From NCBI RefSeq assembly GCF_037392515.1, contig NC_090292.1:41598247-41662246 (forward strand): DNA of 64,000 nucleotides, given 5' to 3'. This document shows, piece after piece, positions 52,289 to 63,405 of this stretch (its first letter is position 1; each line of letters begins with the position of its first letter). A program made the position numbers and the translations under genes. The notes under the pieces are model-generated. The model worked only from the letters and a program-made list of their open reading frames with translations, made no database searches and was not told the origin of the DNA. Origin of the DNA: Haliotis asinina. Taxonomy: Eukaryota; Mollusca; Gastropoda; Lepetellida; Haliotidae.

Positions 52289-52424
52289 AATGAGTGGATT
52301 TAGTTTTACGCCGCTTTCAGCAATACACCAACAAACACCAGGAATGGGCTTCACACATTGTATCCAGGAGGATATTGTGGGGAATAGGACACGGGTCTTT
52401 TACCACGAGACTACCCACAGCCCC
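52289..52424 (-). repeat. tRNA-headed SINE (family B), complete
   Basis: Head GGGCTGTGGGTAGTCTCGTG, degenerate B-box, body TGTGTGAAGCCCATTCCTGG, and tail AAAGCGGCGTAAAACTAAAT ending CACTCAT. Useful to see head and tail of the family in one copy. Confidence 0.85.
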
Positions 52425-53059
52425 CTAAACAAACGAATGAAATGAAGATAGGGTGCAGTTTGAAAGGGTGTCGATCAATCCTTAAGTTGTCCCTTTTTAC
52501 CGAGCGCCAGGCAAGGTAACAACAAGTAACAGGGTAATCACAAAGTACGCGGTCTGTACTCCTAAATGTGTTGGGTTCTAGACATTGTGAGCTGGCAATT
52601 AGGTGCGTCACTCCGAATGAGTTGGTTCAAATTTCCAGTGGGATTCAACCCACAGATATACTACATTTTCTGTACTTTACTGAGAAAAAGTAATTCATAA
52701 TACAGCATTTTGTTCGATATAGCGAGGAGTCTGTCTATTACGGACTGTCCTGGGACCGAAACTCTTGTAAATAAAATAAAATAAAATAAAAATGTTGATA
52801 ACCAGTTGGTTCAAAACCATGTCTTGATACCACCCAAGTGACGCAGACACCTCTTGTAACCCTACAGTGGGGAGTTAGACTGCTTATCAGTACAGGTTAT
52901 CGTGTCCTGATGATATGCCAATCACTGGATTGTCCGAGTCAGACTCGATTATTTACCGACCACCATCGTAAAGTGTGATGATACTGCGTGCGACTATAAA
53001 CGGCTAACACATTAATCATACGAATCTTAACTTCTTTGCGGGCCAATTAATTATAATTG
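52425..53059. other. METTL24-like intron, shared with 39.2 kb
   Basis: 52450-52535 matches 39250-39330. A family-A SINE fragment lies at 52914-52975 (CACTGGATTGTCCGAGTCAG). A short (AAAAT)n tract is near 52770. Confidence 0.5.
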
Positions 53060-53690
53060 ATCACAAAGGTAATTTATTTCCAAATACAATTGCTTTCAGT
53101 ACTAGAACTTGTGTGGGCCAAGCCTGGAGTACATAAGTTACAATACCAGTTCTCCTGCGTTATGGGAGCCGCGGTGGCTGAGGGGGTTAGATCGCTCATC
53201 AGAAACTCTACACCTGTGACTATAAATGGCTAAGACTTAAATCACACGAATCATAACCATAAACCATACGAACCTATTTGACGGTCAAATAATTATAATT
53301 TCGTTCGTCTAATGTCGCGAAACTGACCCGTATAGAGACATTAAAAACAAAGGTAATTTATTTCGAATTACAATTACTTCCAGTACTAGAACTTGAGTGA
53401 GCCCAGCCGGAAGTACGTCATTTACAACACTAGCTCTCCTGCGTTGTGGGAGCCGCGGTGGCTGAGGGGGTTAGATAGCCGATTTGGTGACTCTGTTATT
53501 GTGGTTTTGACATATAGAGACATTAAAAACAAAGGTAATTTATTTCGAATTACAATTATTTCCAGTACTAGAACTTGGGGGTGGGCCCAGCCGGAAGTAC
53601 GTCATTTACAATACTAGCTCTCCTGCGCTGTGGCAGTCGCGGTGACTGAGGGGGTTAGATCGCTGATTTGGTGACTTTTACTATGGCTTC
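53060..53690. repeat. Tandem copies of a 182-bp unit with tRNA-Leu-like segment
   Basis: Two close copies 182 bp apart (TTAAAAACAAAGGTAATTTA at 53341 and 53523) and a diverged one from about 53060. Each contains GGAGCCGCGGTGGCTGAGGG followed by GGTTAGATCGC, like the D-arm half of tRNA-Leu. A further copy lies at 39400-39560. Confidence 0.75.
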
Positions 53691-53882
53691 GAAGAATAGA
53701 TCGGACTCATCTCCCACAGAAACTCTACCCCTACGAAAGTTCAATCCCGACTTGAAAACTTGTTACATTCAATCACTTCCTACATGACACATAGTTTAGT
53801 AGTGTATGCCAAGGTTCCTAATTTGTGAGGTACAAATGTCCAAATATTTGTAATATTTCATAATATTCAAAATGTCACTGAC

Positions 53883-54018
53883 CCCCGTGTGGTTCAACAT
53901 TTTCTTGAAAGTCGTCAATGTATGTAAATCCCAGTTGTTCCGCCTCTGGTCCTTTCCGTCAAGGCCTGATTTATAAAACCGGACACGTGGCGACCTCTGG
54001 TAAGATGCCTGTTTCATG
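53883..54018 (-). CDS. METTL24: METTL24-like methyltransferase, exon 4
   Basis: 136 bp between acceptor ATATTTCAG and donor GGG|GTCAGT. The first base completes the AG overhang of exon 3 to a Ser codon. Encodes SMKQASYQRSPRVRFYKSGL, DGKDQRRNNWDLHTLTTF and KKMLNHTG, matching the family's 'DPSM....R...V.FY..GL.G.D.....GW...TL..I...LGH.G' stretch. Ends in phase 0, joining the last exon. Dead copies of this exon lie at 39749-39872 and 9073-9109. Confidence 0.82.
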
Positions 54019-54191
54019 CTGAAATATAATTATTATCATCATAACTACGTTAACAGATGATGTTTATGACAGTTTGTCCAAATATCAATATCACTTAAAC
54101 AAATGGAATACCCATCGCACGTGAGGTATGTTATTCCTAATATTGCTTGTTGCGCGTGATGTGATGTACCAATGCCACTCTAACGGCTGAG

Positions 54192-54458
54192 TGAGTGAGT
54201 GAGTTTAGTTTTACGCCGCACACAGCAATATTACAGCTATATGGCGGCGGTCTGTAAATAATCGAGTCTGGACCAGACAATCCAGTGATCAACAACATGA
54301 GCATCGATCTGCGCAATTGGGAACCGATGACACGCGTCAACCAAGTCAGCGAGCCTGACCACCCGATCCCGTTAGTCGCCTCTTACGACAAGCTGAGTCA
54401 CCTTTTATGGCAAGCATGGGTTGCTGAAGGCCTATTCTACCCCGGGACCTTCACGGGT
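54192..54458 (-). repeat. SINE family A, full length with 14-bp target duplication
   Basis: Flanked by CTCTAACGGCTGAG at 54178-54191 and 54459-54472. It lies in METTL24-like intron 3. The orthologous positions at 40.07 kb and 9.3 kb lack it there, so it inserted after the duplication. Confidence 0.93.
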
Positions 54459-54472
54459 CTCTAACGGCTGAG

Positions 54473-56054
54473 GGTACATAAGGCAAACATACTGGTACAC
54501 TGGTACACACAGGGTACATGACCACAAAAATAATTTTAACGACATTCTTTCACTCAGTTCCAAACCTGCTGACTTAGATCCATTGCGTTACTGAAATACC
54601 GTGTGTTTGTGTCTGCTTATGTTGTGAATACATCTCTTGGAAAACAATGACTAGTTTATTTTATGAAATCTGTGACTCGCAATGAAATAACGTACGGTGT
54701 TATTATAGAGGACCGGATGCACTCACAGTCCGGCTTAATTGCCTTCCCTGCTGGGCTACCTTTACTTGTGCCCTGAGTAAAGGGATATAACTCCACACAA
54801 TACATATGTCTTATACATATGCTTAATAAACATTACAAATAACTATGGAGGTGTTTTTAATACCACTGAAACTTTGCATATGCGTTGAAAATATGTGGAT
54901 TGTTGTAATATTGCTGGGACAGTTTTCCTGTCAACATTAATAAACGAATGGTTGATCCCTAAACGTGTTTTCAATGAAAATGGTGAATTAGGTTTGTATC
55001 TAGAAGCACCGCGAGACTCATTTTCAAAGTAGTTGTGACTATCTTCCTAAAGCTATTAACAGTTACATAACCATACAGACATATTTTCCAATAATATGAA
55101 TCTAGAGGGACATATTCTGAACACTTGAAGCCAAATGACGAAGATAAGTTTTAAACTAAACACCCTACATCTGGCACAGATTCTTGGGTATGACGGTAGC
55201 AGAAGGAAACGAGATTAACCACCACCCCTACCCCCGGTACCCAAAGCATTCGGAAAACATCGGTCATTCGAGAAACCCAACGATGTGAGATATACAAAAA
55301 TACCCAAGATGCGCTGCGGTCGGTTTCTGAGCGGATGCAATTAAAATTTGTTTCGCGCACGGGGAACGTAGAAAATAAATGCGCGTACCTTCAGTAGTTC
55401 CAAGCTGATGGTTCAATGTATAGCTACAGTCTAAACAATCAGCATGACAATCAAACAGTTTCGTGCTTTGTTTTAGTCTTTTTTGTTTCTTTCCCGTCAG
55501 CATTTTCGTTTGTCACCAATCCAAATAGTTTTATCCCAGTTAGTTCGCCAAAATGAGCCCAACGTAGGAGAAACTATGTTGTTTTGGCGCCTCCATCGAC
55601 AGATTACTACCGGTTATGGTTTTATGCCGCATTTAGCAATATTCCATCACTAGCGCCGAGGACATCGGCTACCCTCATCCTATAACACGACCACCAGGGA
55701 TTCCACATCCAATCTTGTCGTGCCTCACTCCCTTACTTACTTGAACGGCTGGTCAGGCCTGGTTGATTGCGTATAGATAATCTGCGATTGCTCATGATAT
55801 CAGCCACTGGTTTGGTTTTATGTAGACCTCCGACATGTAACTGGGATTTTGCGGTCATGGGTACTACAGAGGGAGGTTCAGGGGGTTCGAAACCTACCCA
55901 TCTTTTTAAACATGCCTTACGACCACATTAAAGATTTTTCTCTGCGTAGGCGGGGCTAAAGGGGATTCAAAATCCCCCCTCAAAATTCCTGGATCCGCCC
56001 ATGAATATTCTCTTTATTACAAACCAGTACACCCGAACAAGCGTATATGCAAAC
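54473..56054. other. METTL24-like intron 3, no exon
   Basis: 55236-55270 matches 40200-40230 and 9667-9700 (AAAGCATTCGG...ACATCG). A decayed family-A/B SINE piece lies at 55605-55660, and another at 55745-55860. Otherwise unique. Confidence 0.45.
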
Positions 56055-56129
56055 CTTGGATCAAAGGAGGACACATCACACTCATAGTTTTTGGCCGTAT
56101 CATCGTCAAAAGAAAAATCGTTGTTGATC
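56055..56129 (-). CDS. METTL24: METTL24-like methyltransferase, exon 3
   Basis: 75 bp between acceptor TTTACTACAG and donor CCAAG|GTTTGC. The first base completes the GG overhang of exon 2 to Gly. Encodes GINNDFSFDDDTAKNYECDV and SSFDP, then a two-base overhang completed by exon 4. The family signature 'YSFGI.ND.SFD...A...GC.V.SFDPS' is read across exons 2-3-4 and includes the Asp-rich SAM-binding loop. Confidence 0.82.
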
Positions 56130-56429
56130 CTGTAGTAAAAGAAAAACACCATTACTTTCATTTGACCACATTCTTGAAAGCATCGTTTATTCACGACGGA
56201 AAATTGCCACAACAGTTTCGCGTAATATCTCTAAAGTCTTTAATTCGGTAGATGCATTTGTTTGACAGCCTAATGAAAGTAAAGGATACATTGGTCCTTG
56301 ACGTAAATGAAATACAAATCTGAAAAGGGCAACGCTGTATGACTTAATACTTGTGGCAAATTGAAAAACATTCGTTAATGCTTCACATAAAAAATTCGAG
56401 TTTCCTCATTGCCGTGCATGTAAAATAAA

Positions 56430-56687
56430 ACCACTCGCTCAAAAGAGTACACGATATAAAGCTTTACTGCACGTTATTCAATTTTCTGTGTCTTAGTCGA
56501 ATACGTATTCTAATCAGCTCACTAATACGTATTCTAATTAGCTGGCTAATACGTATTCAATTTAGTTAGCTACTCACCCAAACGAGTACACGATATAGGG
56601 CTTTACTGGATTGGGTTTTCTAATCAGTCGACTTACACGTATTATAACCAGTTAACTAATACTTATTCCCTTTAGTTACCTACTCAC
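56430..56687. repeat. Two downstream copies of the exon 2 end with splice donor
   Basis: TACTCACCCAAACGAGTACA and CGATATAGGGCTTTACTGGA at 56571-56610 repeat the last 35 bases or so of exon 2 plus its donor (56681-56720). A further diverged copy is at about 56437-56470 (GAGTACACGATATAAAGCTT). Between them run copies of ACTAATACGTATTCTAATCA. Confidence 0.8.
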
Positions 56688-56816
56688 CCAAACGAGTACA
56701 CGATACAAGGCTTTACTGGACGGTACTTGGCATCGTCACAGATCTCCCAGCCTCCATCTCCCAGTTTGCCCATGCGCAGCTTCCGGTGGCACACTGTATC
56801 TACGTTGTCAACGTAA
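56688..56816 (-). CDS. METTL24: METTL24-like methyltransferase, exon 2
   Basis: 129 bp between acceptor GCTATTTAG and donor TTTGG|GTGAGT. Encodes YVDNVDTVCHRKLRMGKLGD, GGWEICDDAKYRPVKPC and IVYSFG. 'C.....RMG...DGGWE.C......P..PC.VYSFG' is the most characteristic stretch of METTL24-type proteins (start of the SAM-binding domain). Phases at both ends fit exon 1 (AG + T) and exon 3 (GG + G). Confidence 0.85.
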
Positions 56817-57535
56817 CTAAATAGCCGATAGAGGGAGACATATGAAGACATAAGAGTTCATACAGTCATTAAGCAGCGAGTGTGTGTGTAAGTGTATGTT
56901 CGTCTATATATAGTAACATGCACTTGACTTCAAGGGTATGTATGTAAACAGTTTATATATTTCCACATTAACACATTTAAACAGAGGATGTTCGACTATG
57001 TGAAATGCTCGGTTAACAGGGCTCAATTTGAGATGCTACTCTACTTGAGGCAAGGTGCAACGTAAGGTAAAGGAGTAGTTGCAACTAATTCCAGTTGCAA
57101 CGCAGTGGTTTAAAAACGTCAGAGGTTTCGGTGCACTTAAGCATACATCTCTGATGTAGTACCCATGAAACCATAGCAACACAGAGACACAGCTGATCCC
57201 TGTTTACAAGAGCTGTCAGAACCGCAATGTTTCGGTGCCACGGCTATTCAAAATTAAGAAGAAAAATGAGGTGACAGTGCCTAAAATGTTAGATTTATTG
57301 TTGATTTAATTCTCAAAAATTGACTTGCATCTTGTGGAAGTTAAACTCATAACTGGATTGCATTTTGTAACATTGGGTTGCACCAGTGCAAGTAACAAAG
57401 CACTAAATCGAGCCCTATTGACATGAAGCATTACGTGACTACATTTAAGCTTCTGCTGATAAGGATCTGGCTCTGCAAAACATGTTTGCATTCTCACCTC
57501 AGTGTTTCCTAAATTTAACCATGGGAGGAAATAAA
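56817..57535. other. METTL24-like intron 1, right of exon 2
   Basis: AT-rich unique sequence up to the 32-bp minisatellite. No feature. Confidence 0.4.
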
Positions 57536-58330
57536 TGTATCATCAGAGAACTACATGAACAAATACATGTATCACCAGAGAACCACATGAACAAATAAAT
57601 GTATCATCAGAGAACTACATGAACAAATACATGTATCACCAGAGAACCACATGAACAAATACATGTATCACCAGAGAACCACATGAACAAATACATGTAT
57701 TATCAGAGAACCACATGAACAAATACATGTATCATCAGAGAACCACATGAACAAATACATGTTTCATCAAAGAACCACATGAGCAAATACATGTATCATC
57801 GGAGAACCACATGAACAAATACATGTATCACCAGAGAACCACATGAACAAATACATGTATCATCAGAGAACTACATGAACATATACATGTATCACCAGAG
57901 AACCACATGAACAAATACATGTATTATCAGAGAACCACGTGAACAAATACATGTATCATCAGAGAACCACATGAACAAATACATGTATCATCAGAGAACC
58001 ACGTGAACAAATACATGTATCATCAGAGAACCACATGAACAAATACATGTATCATCAAAGAACCACATGAGCAAATACATGTATCATCGGAGAACCACAT
58101 GAACAAATACATGTATCACCAGAGAACCACATGAACAAATACATGTATCATCAGAGAACCACGTCAACAAATACATGTATCATCAGAGAACCACATGAAC
58201 AAATACATGTATCATCAAAGAACCACATGAGCAAATACATGTATCATCAAAGAACCACATGAACAAATACATGTATCACCAGAGAACCACATGAGCAAAT
58301 ACATGTATTATGAGAGAACCACATGAACAA
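57536..58330. repeat. 32-bp minisatellite, about 25 copies, 288-bp higher order
   Basis: Unit ATGTATCATCAGAGAACCAC ATGAACAAATAC. The variant run CATCAAAGAACCACATGAGC followed by ATCATCGGAG occurs at 57765 and again at 58053, exactly 288 bp (nine units) apart. It lies in METTL24-like intron 1. Confidence 0.95.
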
Positions 58331-59266
58331 CCTTTGACATTTACCTGCACAGATATGACAAAGGGTGTAAGGATTGTCATTTTCATATATATCTAACGTG
58401 TGAAATAATTGCATATGTTGTTCATAGTTGATACAGGTTTAAATACTCTTGTAATCCTACAATAATACTCTCCTGAATGCTCCGTCATAAGTACATTGTA
58501 AATGGAGTACTACAACTGACAGAAAATAGTAGAGGTGACTATTGAGGTAAAAACAATTGTTGAATTGTGATAGTCTACTGCAATATACTATTGCGATAGC
58601 GATATTGTATTATGTGCAACTATTGCAGTACTTTTGCAAAAGTCTTTCTCACATCGGTATATCTTATTTGAAGTCATTTCCCAAATGAACGTTCAGTTTA
58701 CATTAAAGAAAACCAAGCTGATCCAAAGAAGATGTTCTTTTTGGCAGTCTGTCGAGAAAACCTTATCATATGTCAAATTTGGAAAGAATATTTTCTCACC
58801 AACATTCCAAGTCATACAGAAGGAAAAATAAATAAATAAATAAAAACAACAAACCCCTCCCCCCAAACATACCACTGTTGGTCCAATTTGGAAAGAGAAA
58901 GCACTTCAGTTTTCAGCGGAACGTAGGATGGAAGATTTCGTTACAGCATGAAGAACCTCAAAATTGTCGATTGCAAAACTCACCTCTCCCTTCAATCATC
59001 GAATTACGATTCAAAAGATATGTTTTTTCTTTTGTTTTTGGGCATTAACAGACAAAATACTGTGGGGAAAATACAGCTGCTGAGGGTGGGGACGTGTCAA
59101 AAGAAAGGCTGGTCGTGCTATCATGTTGCAGTGCAACAGAGGAGAAACTCAAGCCTCTTGTAAAGTGTACAGCTGACAGACCACGTTTTTTTCAAGAATG
59201 TTAATTTGGAGACAGTCTTGGCGAGCCAATCAGAGGGCCTGGATGGCCTCACACATATTCATGTAC
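58331..59266. other. METTL24-like intron 1, no further feature
   Basis: Unique AT-rich DNA. Short frames at 58634-58831 and 58948-59163 have no domain. Confidence 0.4.
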
Positions 59267-59334
59267 CTGTGGAATGTTCTGAACACTTCACTAGCAGTCA
59301 TTTTCGCTATTGCAGCTTTCTCCGGCAGCACAAT
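59267..59334 (-). CDS. METTL24: METTL24-like methyltransferase, first visible exon
   Basis: 68 bp between acceptor TTTGATTCAG and donor CCACAG|GTACAT. Phase 0 start, 22 codons (IVLPEKAAIAKMTASEVFRT FH) plus AG, completed by exon 2's T to Ser. The short helix before 'F..Y...V...C' is where the family has its region upstream of the SAM domain. The small size makes this call weaker than the others, but all five exon phases agree. An upstream exon carrying the start and probable signal anchor is expected beyond 59334 and was not identified. Intron 1 is 2.45 kb. Confidence 0.6.
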
Positions 59335-60147
59335 CTGAATCAAAGAAACACAAGTCTTAATTTATAAGGGCCATAGTTACCGGCCCAAGACTCACTGTCA
59401 AGAAGATGTTGAGGATATAGCTCTGCTTTTCAATCAAGGTATATGTGTCGGGAATTGCACCCGTGGAAATGTGTGTTGTTTTTGTATAAGGTCGCTCTCC
59501 ACAATATATGGTGTCGGTCTTTACAAAATGATTATGGACCAGACAAACCATATTTGTTCTTCGAAAATGTCAGCATTTGTGGAAACAAACCCACAAAGTG
59601 AAGACAGGATTTCCCTTTGCAGTAAACACTGTGACCATCTTGCTTTACAAGGGGCAATGTGAACACGTTGAAACTGAATTCGATTAACGTTGTTGGTGAT
59701 TTATATAGTGATTTCATTTTATGACAGCGTACTGGTTTTACATTTATATAGCCGTAATACTCTAGAATTTTTACCGTCCTTCAGTGACGGGTTTTTACGT
59801 TCTAACTTTATTGATTTACATATTGATGTAAACCAGACTGTGCTCGTCACGATCCGGCTGAAATATTGCCCATGGGACGCTAAATAATGACTCAGTCACT
59901 CATAAAAACTGAAAAATCCGTGAAAGTATTTGAAAATTCATAGCGTTTGCTGGGATCACGATATTGAGCTAGCCATGTTTCAACATCGGTAAAATGTTCA
60001 CATATCCACCAAGAATGAGTATATGGCACACTTAATTTTCACCCGTTTCAATAGTGTCTATATGCCACATTTGTCACGACAAGAAATGAAGGTAAAACAT
60101 AAATCAACTACATCGACCAAAACCTTACCTCCTAACAGTTTCTAACC
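59335..60147. other. Upstream intron or intergenic, one SINE fragment
   Basis: A family-B SINE fragment at 59838-59900 (GTGCTCGTCACGATCCGGCT, AATGACTCAGTCACTCAT). No METTL24-like upstream exon recognised. Confidence 0.4.
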
Positions 60148-60390
60148 ATCAGAAATAGCTACTTCAACACAACAACGCCCGATCCCACAAAGCCCATGTA
60201 ACAAATGCCTCTCTCGCCAATGCCACGTCAGTGTCATTCCCTGGCCTCCCAAATCGCCTGATCTGAAACGTCTAAACGTCTACAGAGCGACTTTTATGGA
60301 CGCATCGGTAAACGTGACCATCGTCCTCAGACACTCGCAGAACTTGCCAGCGCTTTGCAGGATGAATTCCCAGAGGAGAACGGTTGTGCA
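60148..60390 (+). pseudogene. Tc1-like transposase C-terminal relic
   Basis: CAACACAACAACGCCCGATC encodes QHNNARSH (family QHDNARPH), followed in other frames by WPPKSPDL and RIGKRDHRPQTLAELASALQ. The central Asp is Asn and the frame is lost, so it is dead. It belongs to a different Tc1 lineage from the intact one just downstream. Confidence 0.65.
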
Positions 60391-60701
60391 ACCTTTCCAC
60401 TGCGGCGTTGGCAAGTGACGTCGGCAGAGGGTGAAATGAATTAATGCTGGCAATGACAACGTGGCCATCAATGAGTAAAACGTCCGTCATCTATGTTCAG
60501 GCGTAATCCAGTTGTGTACACCTAACTATTTTGATGCATTTCCTAAATTTTGATCCATGCATTTCATTTTTTTTCATTTTTTTGTAAACGTTTATGTCAT
60601 CCTCGGGCCCCACAGGTGCTTGTCTCCTTGTGGGGGATTCTGAATATAGATCCCAGACAAAGTATGCTTGCAGTCACATTTCAATGACTGGTTCATCTAT
60701 A
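60391..60701. other. Non-coding spacer
   Basis: No feature apart from T-rich tracts at about 60567-60590. Confidence 0.4.
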
Positions 60702-62313
60702 CATATGGAAATTAATTAAGCAACACCAAATTCAAAGACACATAAAAACTTAACAAAGTTTAACGAAGTAATTTTGATGATTGATTATTCAATTTTGATG
60801 TATTGACATACAGCATGAGCTTTTCATGGGTTGATATGACGCGCGTGAAGCTTGCACAGCGCACGTGCATTGCTTTAACCTCAACTTTCGAAAAATGCAC
60901 TTTTTCCCTGGGGTGTTTACAAGCGCAGGTTGTCGATTGCATTCGGTTTTTCATTCATTTCAATGTCATGGCACGTAGGAAATCATCAGAGGCCACTCGT
61001 TGGCAAATAATCGGCATGAGGAATGCTGGTATGTCTCTAAGACAAATCGGGACTCAAATCGGACGACATCATTCCATAATTTCAAAACTTTTGAAAAAAT
61101 ACCGGGCCACTAATGAAGTTAAAGACCTGCCTAGACCAGGAAGACCCAGGAAGACCACAGTCCGGGAGGACAGAGCTTTACTGAGACTTGTACGGCGCAG
61201 GTCCTTCGACTCGAGCTCTCGGTTGAGACAGGAGTGGCTTCCAGGGAGACCCATCTCGAACAGGACTGTTCGGAATCGTCTGAAAGCTGCAGGATACCGG
61301 GCAAGGAGGCCAATCAAGCGACCCAGACTGTCTCCAGCCCATAAGGCAGCCCGACTGGCCTGGTGTAATGACCGTTTGCACTGGAACATTGCCTCTTGGA
61401 GGAAGGTCCATTTCTCAGATGAGAGCCGGTTCTTGCTGCACATGGTGGACGGTCGTACTCGGGTCTGGAGGCAGAGGAACACAGCAATGGCTCCACGGAA
61501 CATCCAGGAGACTGTGGCCTTTGGGGGAGGTTCCGTTATGGTATGGGGGTGCATTTCCATGAACTGCAAGTTGGATATCATTACCATCCGTGGCAACCTT
61601 AACGGTGTTCGTTACCAACAGGAGGTTCTTGACAGGGCTGTGGTACCTCATTTTGAGAACCATCCTCTGGCAACGAGACCCATATTTATGGACGACAATG
61701 CTAGACCTCACAGGGCGCATGCTGTAAATGATTTTTTGCGGCAAAATGCAATTGACAGAATTCCATGGCCTGCCATGAGCCCTGACCTCAACCCCATTGA
61801 ACATTTGTGGGACTTTATTGGCCGTCGTGTGAGGCAGAGAGACCCACCAGTCCATAATCTCAACGAATTGACGGCTGCCCTGCATGAGGAGTGGAACAGG
61901 ATCCCCCAGAATCAGATCCGGAGACTCATCCAAGGAATGAGGAGGCGTCTGGAATCGGTGGTGCGTGCGCAGGGAGGACACACTAGATATTGATGAAAGT
62001 CGGTGTGCAGACTCTCAGATGACTGTTCTTTCTTTCCATGTGACATTTGTGTTAATACACCTGACAACAACGTCTGTGGATGAATAGTAAATTGTGTCCA
62101 TTTTTTCATGAATTTAAGACAGTTTTAAGAATTTGGATTTCGTTGCAATAAAGCAAAGTCTTGATACTTTTTCCCTTTAAGTTGTTTGTCAGAGATCGTC
62201 TGTTGAATAAAAAAGTGTCAAACTATATCAACCCGGCATATTTTGATTGTCAGAACACTTCAAAGTTGCTCCAATAGAAAAAATTGGGGTGTTGCTTGAT
62301 TAATTTCCAGGTG
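60702..62313 (+). mobile_element. Tc1-like DNA transposon with intact transposase, 1,612 bp
   Basis: Ends: left CATATGGAAATTAATTAAGC, right (complement) CACCTGGAAATTAATCAAGC, 26 bp with three differences, flanked by TA at 60700-60701 and 62314-62315. Encloses one uninterrupted transposase gene. Confidence 0.94.
60968..61993 (+). CDS. Tc1-like DD34E transposase, intact
   Basis: 341 aa from ATG 60968 (MARRKSSEATRWQIIGMRNA). The frame is open further upstream, but this start gives the normal family length. Domains: helix-turn-helix (residues about 8-50), GRPRKTTVREDR hinge, second helix-turn-helix (about 75-110), basic RARRPIKRPRLS nuclear-localisation-type stretch, then the RNase H-like catalytic domain. 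That domain has HFSDESRF (Asp), FGGGSVMVWG, FMDDNARPH (Asp) and SPDLNPIEHLWDFIGRRV (Glu), with 34 residues between the last two. It ends QGGHTRY. It cuts and pastes the element at TA sites. No stop or frameshift, all catalytic residues present, so it may still be active or recently was. Confidence 0.95.
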   Translation: MARRKSSEATRWQIIGMRNAGMSLRQIGTQIGRHHSIISKLLKKYRATNEVKDLPRPGRPRKTTVREDRALLRLVRRRSFDSSSRLRQEWLPGRPISNRTVRNRLKAAGYRARRPIKRPRLSPAHKAARLAWCNDRLHWNIASWRKVHFSDESRFLLHMVDGRTRVWRQRNTAMAPRNIQETVAFGGGSVMVWGCISMNCKLDIITIRGNLNGVRYQQEVLDRAVVPHFENHPLATRPIFMDDNARPHRAHAVNDFLRQNAIDRIPWPAMSPDLNPIEHLWDFIGRRVRQRDPPVHNLNELTAALHEEWNRIPQNQIRRLIQGMRRRLESVVRAQGGHTRY

Positions 62314-62807
62314 TATAGAATAAAAAAGCCCACCCACCCCACACAATTATTGTCAGAACAATTTATTTCAAGCACAGTGGAAGCTGTCTAATCCGGCACG
62401 CATTGATACTGAGGAAATAGTTCGTTTTAGACATTGTGCCGGACTGCAGAGCTGATGATAAATGCACAAGTCACGGAAGGGACTTGGATTTCATGCCGGT
62501 GTTGGCAACTTGCTGAAATAGACAGATGCCGGTAAAATATAAAACAATATGGTTTGTATCAGGAAAGGCAGTCAGAAAAATGTTCAGCGTGAATCCTGAT
62601 GTATCATCCACTATGTTTAAAGCATCTTTCGAGAATATGTAACCTGTAAGTAAGTGAGCGGATTCACTGTATCTTGTTACTTCACAAATATTCATATAGC
62701 CATGAGTTGACCGGATGTAGAAAACCAGGTGTTTTGCACGCCCAAAGTGATGGAGTATTTTCAGTTTTACCGATGTTGCAGTGGCCAGTGGTATGTGCTT
62801 GTGGAGC
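62314..62807. other. Non-coding; possible pogo-type end
   Basis: CAGTGGAAGCTGTCTAATCC at 62378-62397 resembles the ends of pogo/Tigger transposons, and CCGGCAC / GTGCCGG lie inverted 40 bases apart. No partner end was found in the window. Confidence 0.35.
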
Positions 62808-62900
62808 GCGGTAGTTCAGTGGTAAGGCGTTAGCTTATCACACTGAAGGCCCGCGTTCGATCCGTGATGGAATCACCTAGGTTCGGGTTCCGAAGTGGGC
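62808..62900 (+). repeat. tRNA-like SINE head
   Basis: GCGCGGTAGTTCAGTGGTAA (A-box) and CGCGTTCGATCCGTG (B-box). It has good internal promoter spacing but no 3' tRNA half, so a SINE head rather than a tRNA gene. Confidence 0.65.
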
Positions 62901-63171
62901 ACATTTGCTTAGTATCCTTGGACAAGATATACAGATCCACATTGTCTCCGTTCAACCAGCTGCAAAATGGGTACACGTGAGGATGTGCTGGCAATGAGAA
63001 TGTTTAGTTTATTGCGCCTAACAGGTAGCATGTTTGTATGTTCCTCAGAGAGTTGAAAAAGTCTCGGAAAGTACGGTATTGTCCTACGACGTAGGATAGT
63101 AATGTACGCAGCGCCGTGAGACGGCAGTGTACCAAGATATGAGCGCCATATAAACAACCTATTACAAGTAT

Positions 63172-63405
63172 GAGTGAGTTTAGTTTTACGCCGCACTCAG
63201 CAATATTCCAGCTATATGGCGGCGGTCTGTAAATACTCGAGTCTGGACCAAACAATCAAGTGATCAACAACATGAGCATCGATCTGCGAAATAGGGAACC
63301 GATGACAGGTGTCAACCAAGTCAGCGAACATGACCACCTGATCCCGTTAGTCGCCTCTTACGGCAAGCATGGGTTGCTGAAGACCTATTCTACCTTCACG
63401 GGTTA
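63172..63405 (-). repeat. SINE family A
   Basis: GAGTGAGTTTAGTTTTACGC through GGCGGCGGTCTGTAAATACT to TCTACCTTCACGGGT, with the central GACAAGC...CTTTTATGG part deleted. Confidence 0.9.
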
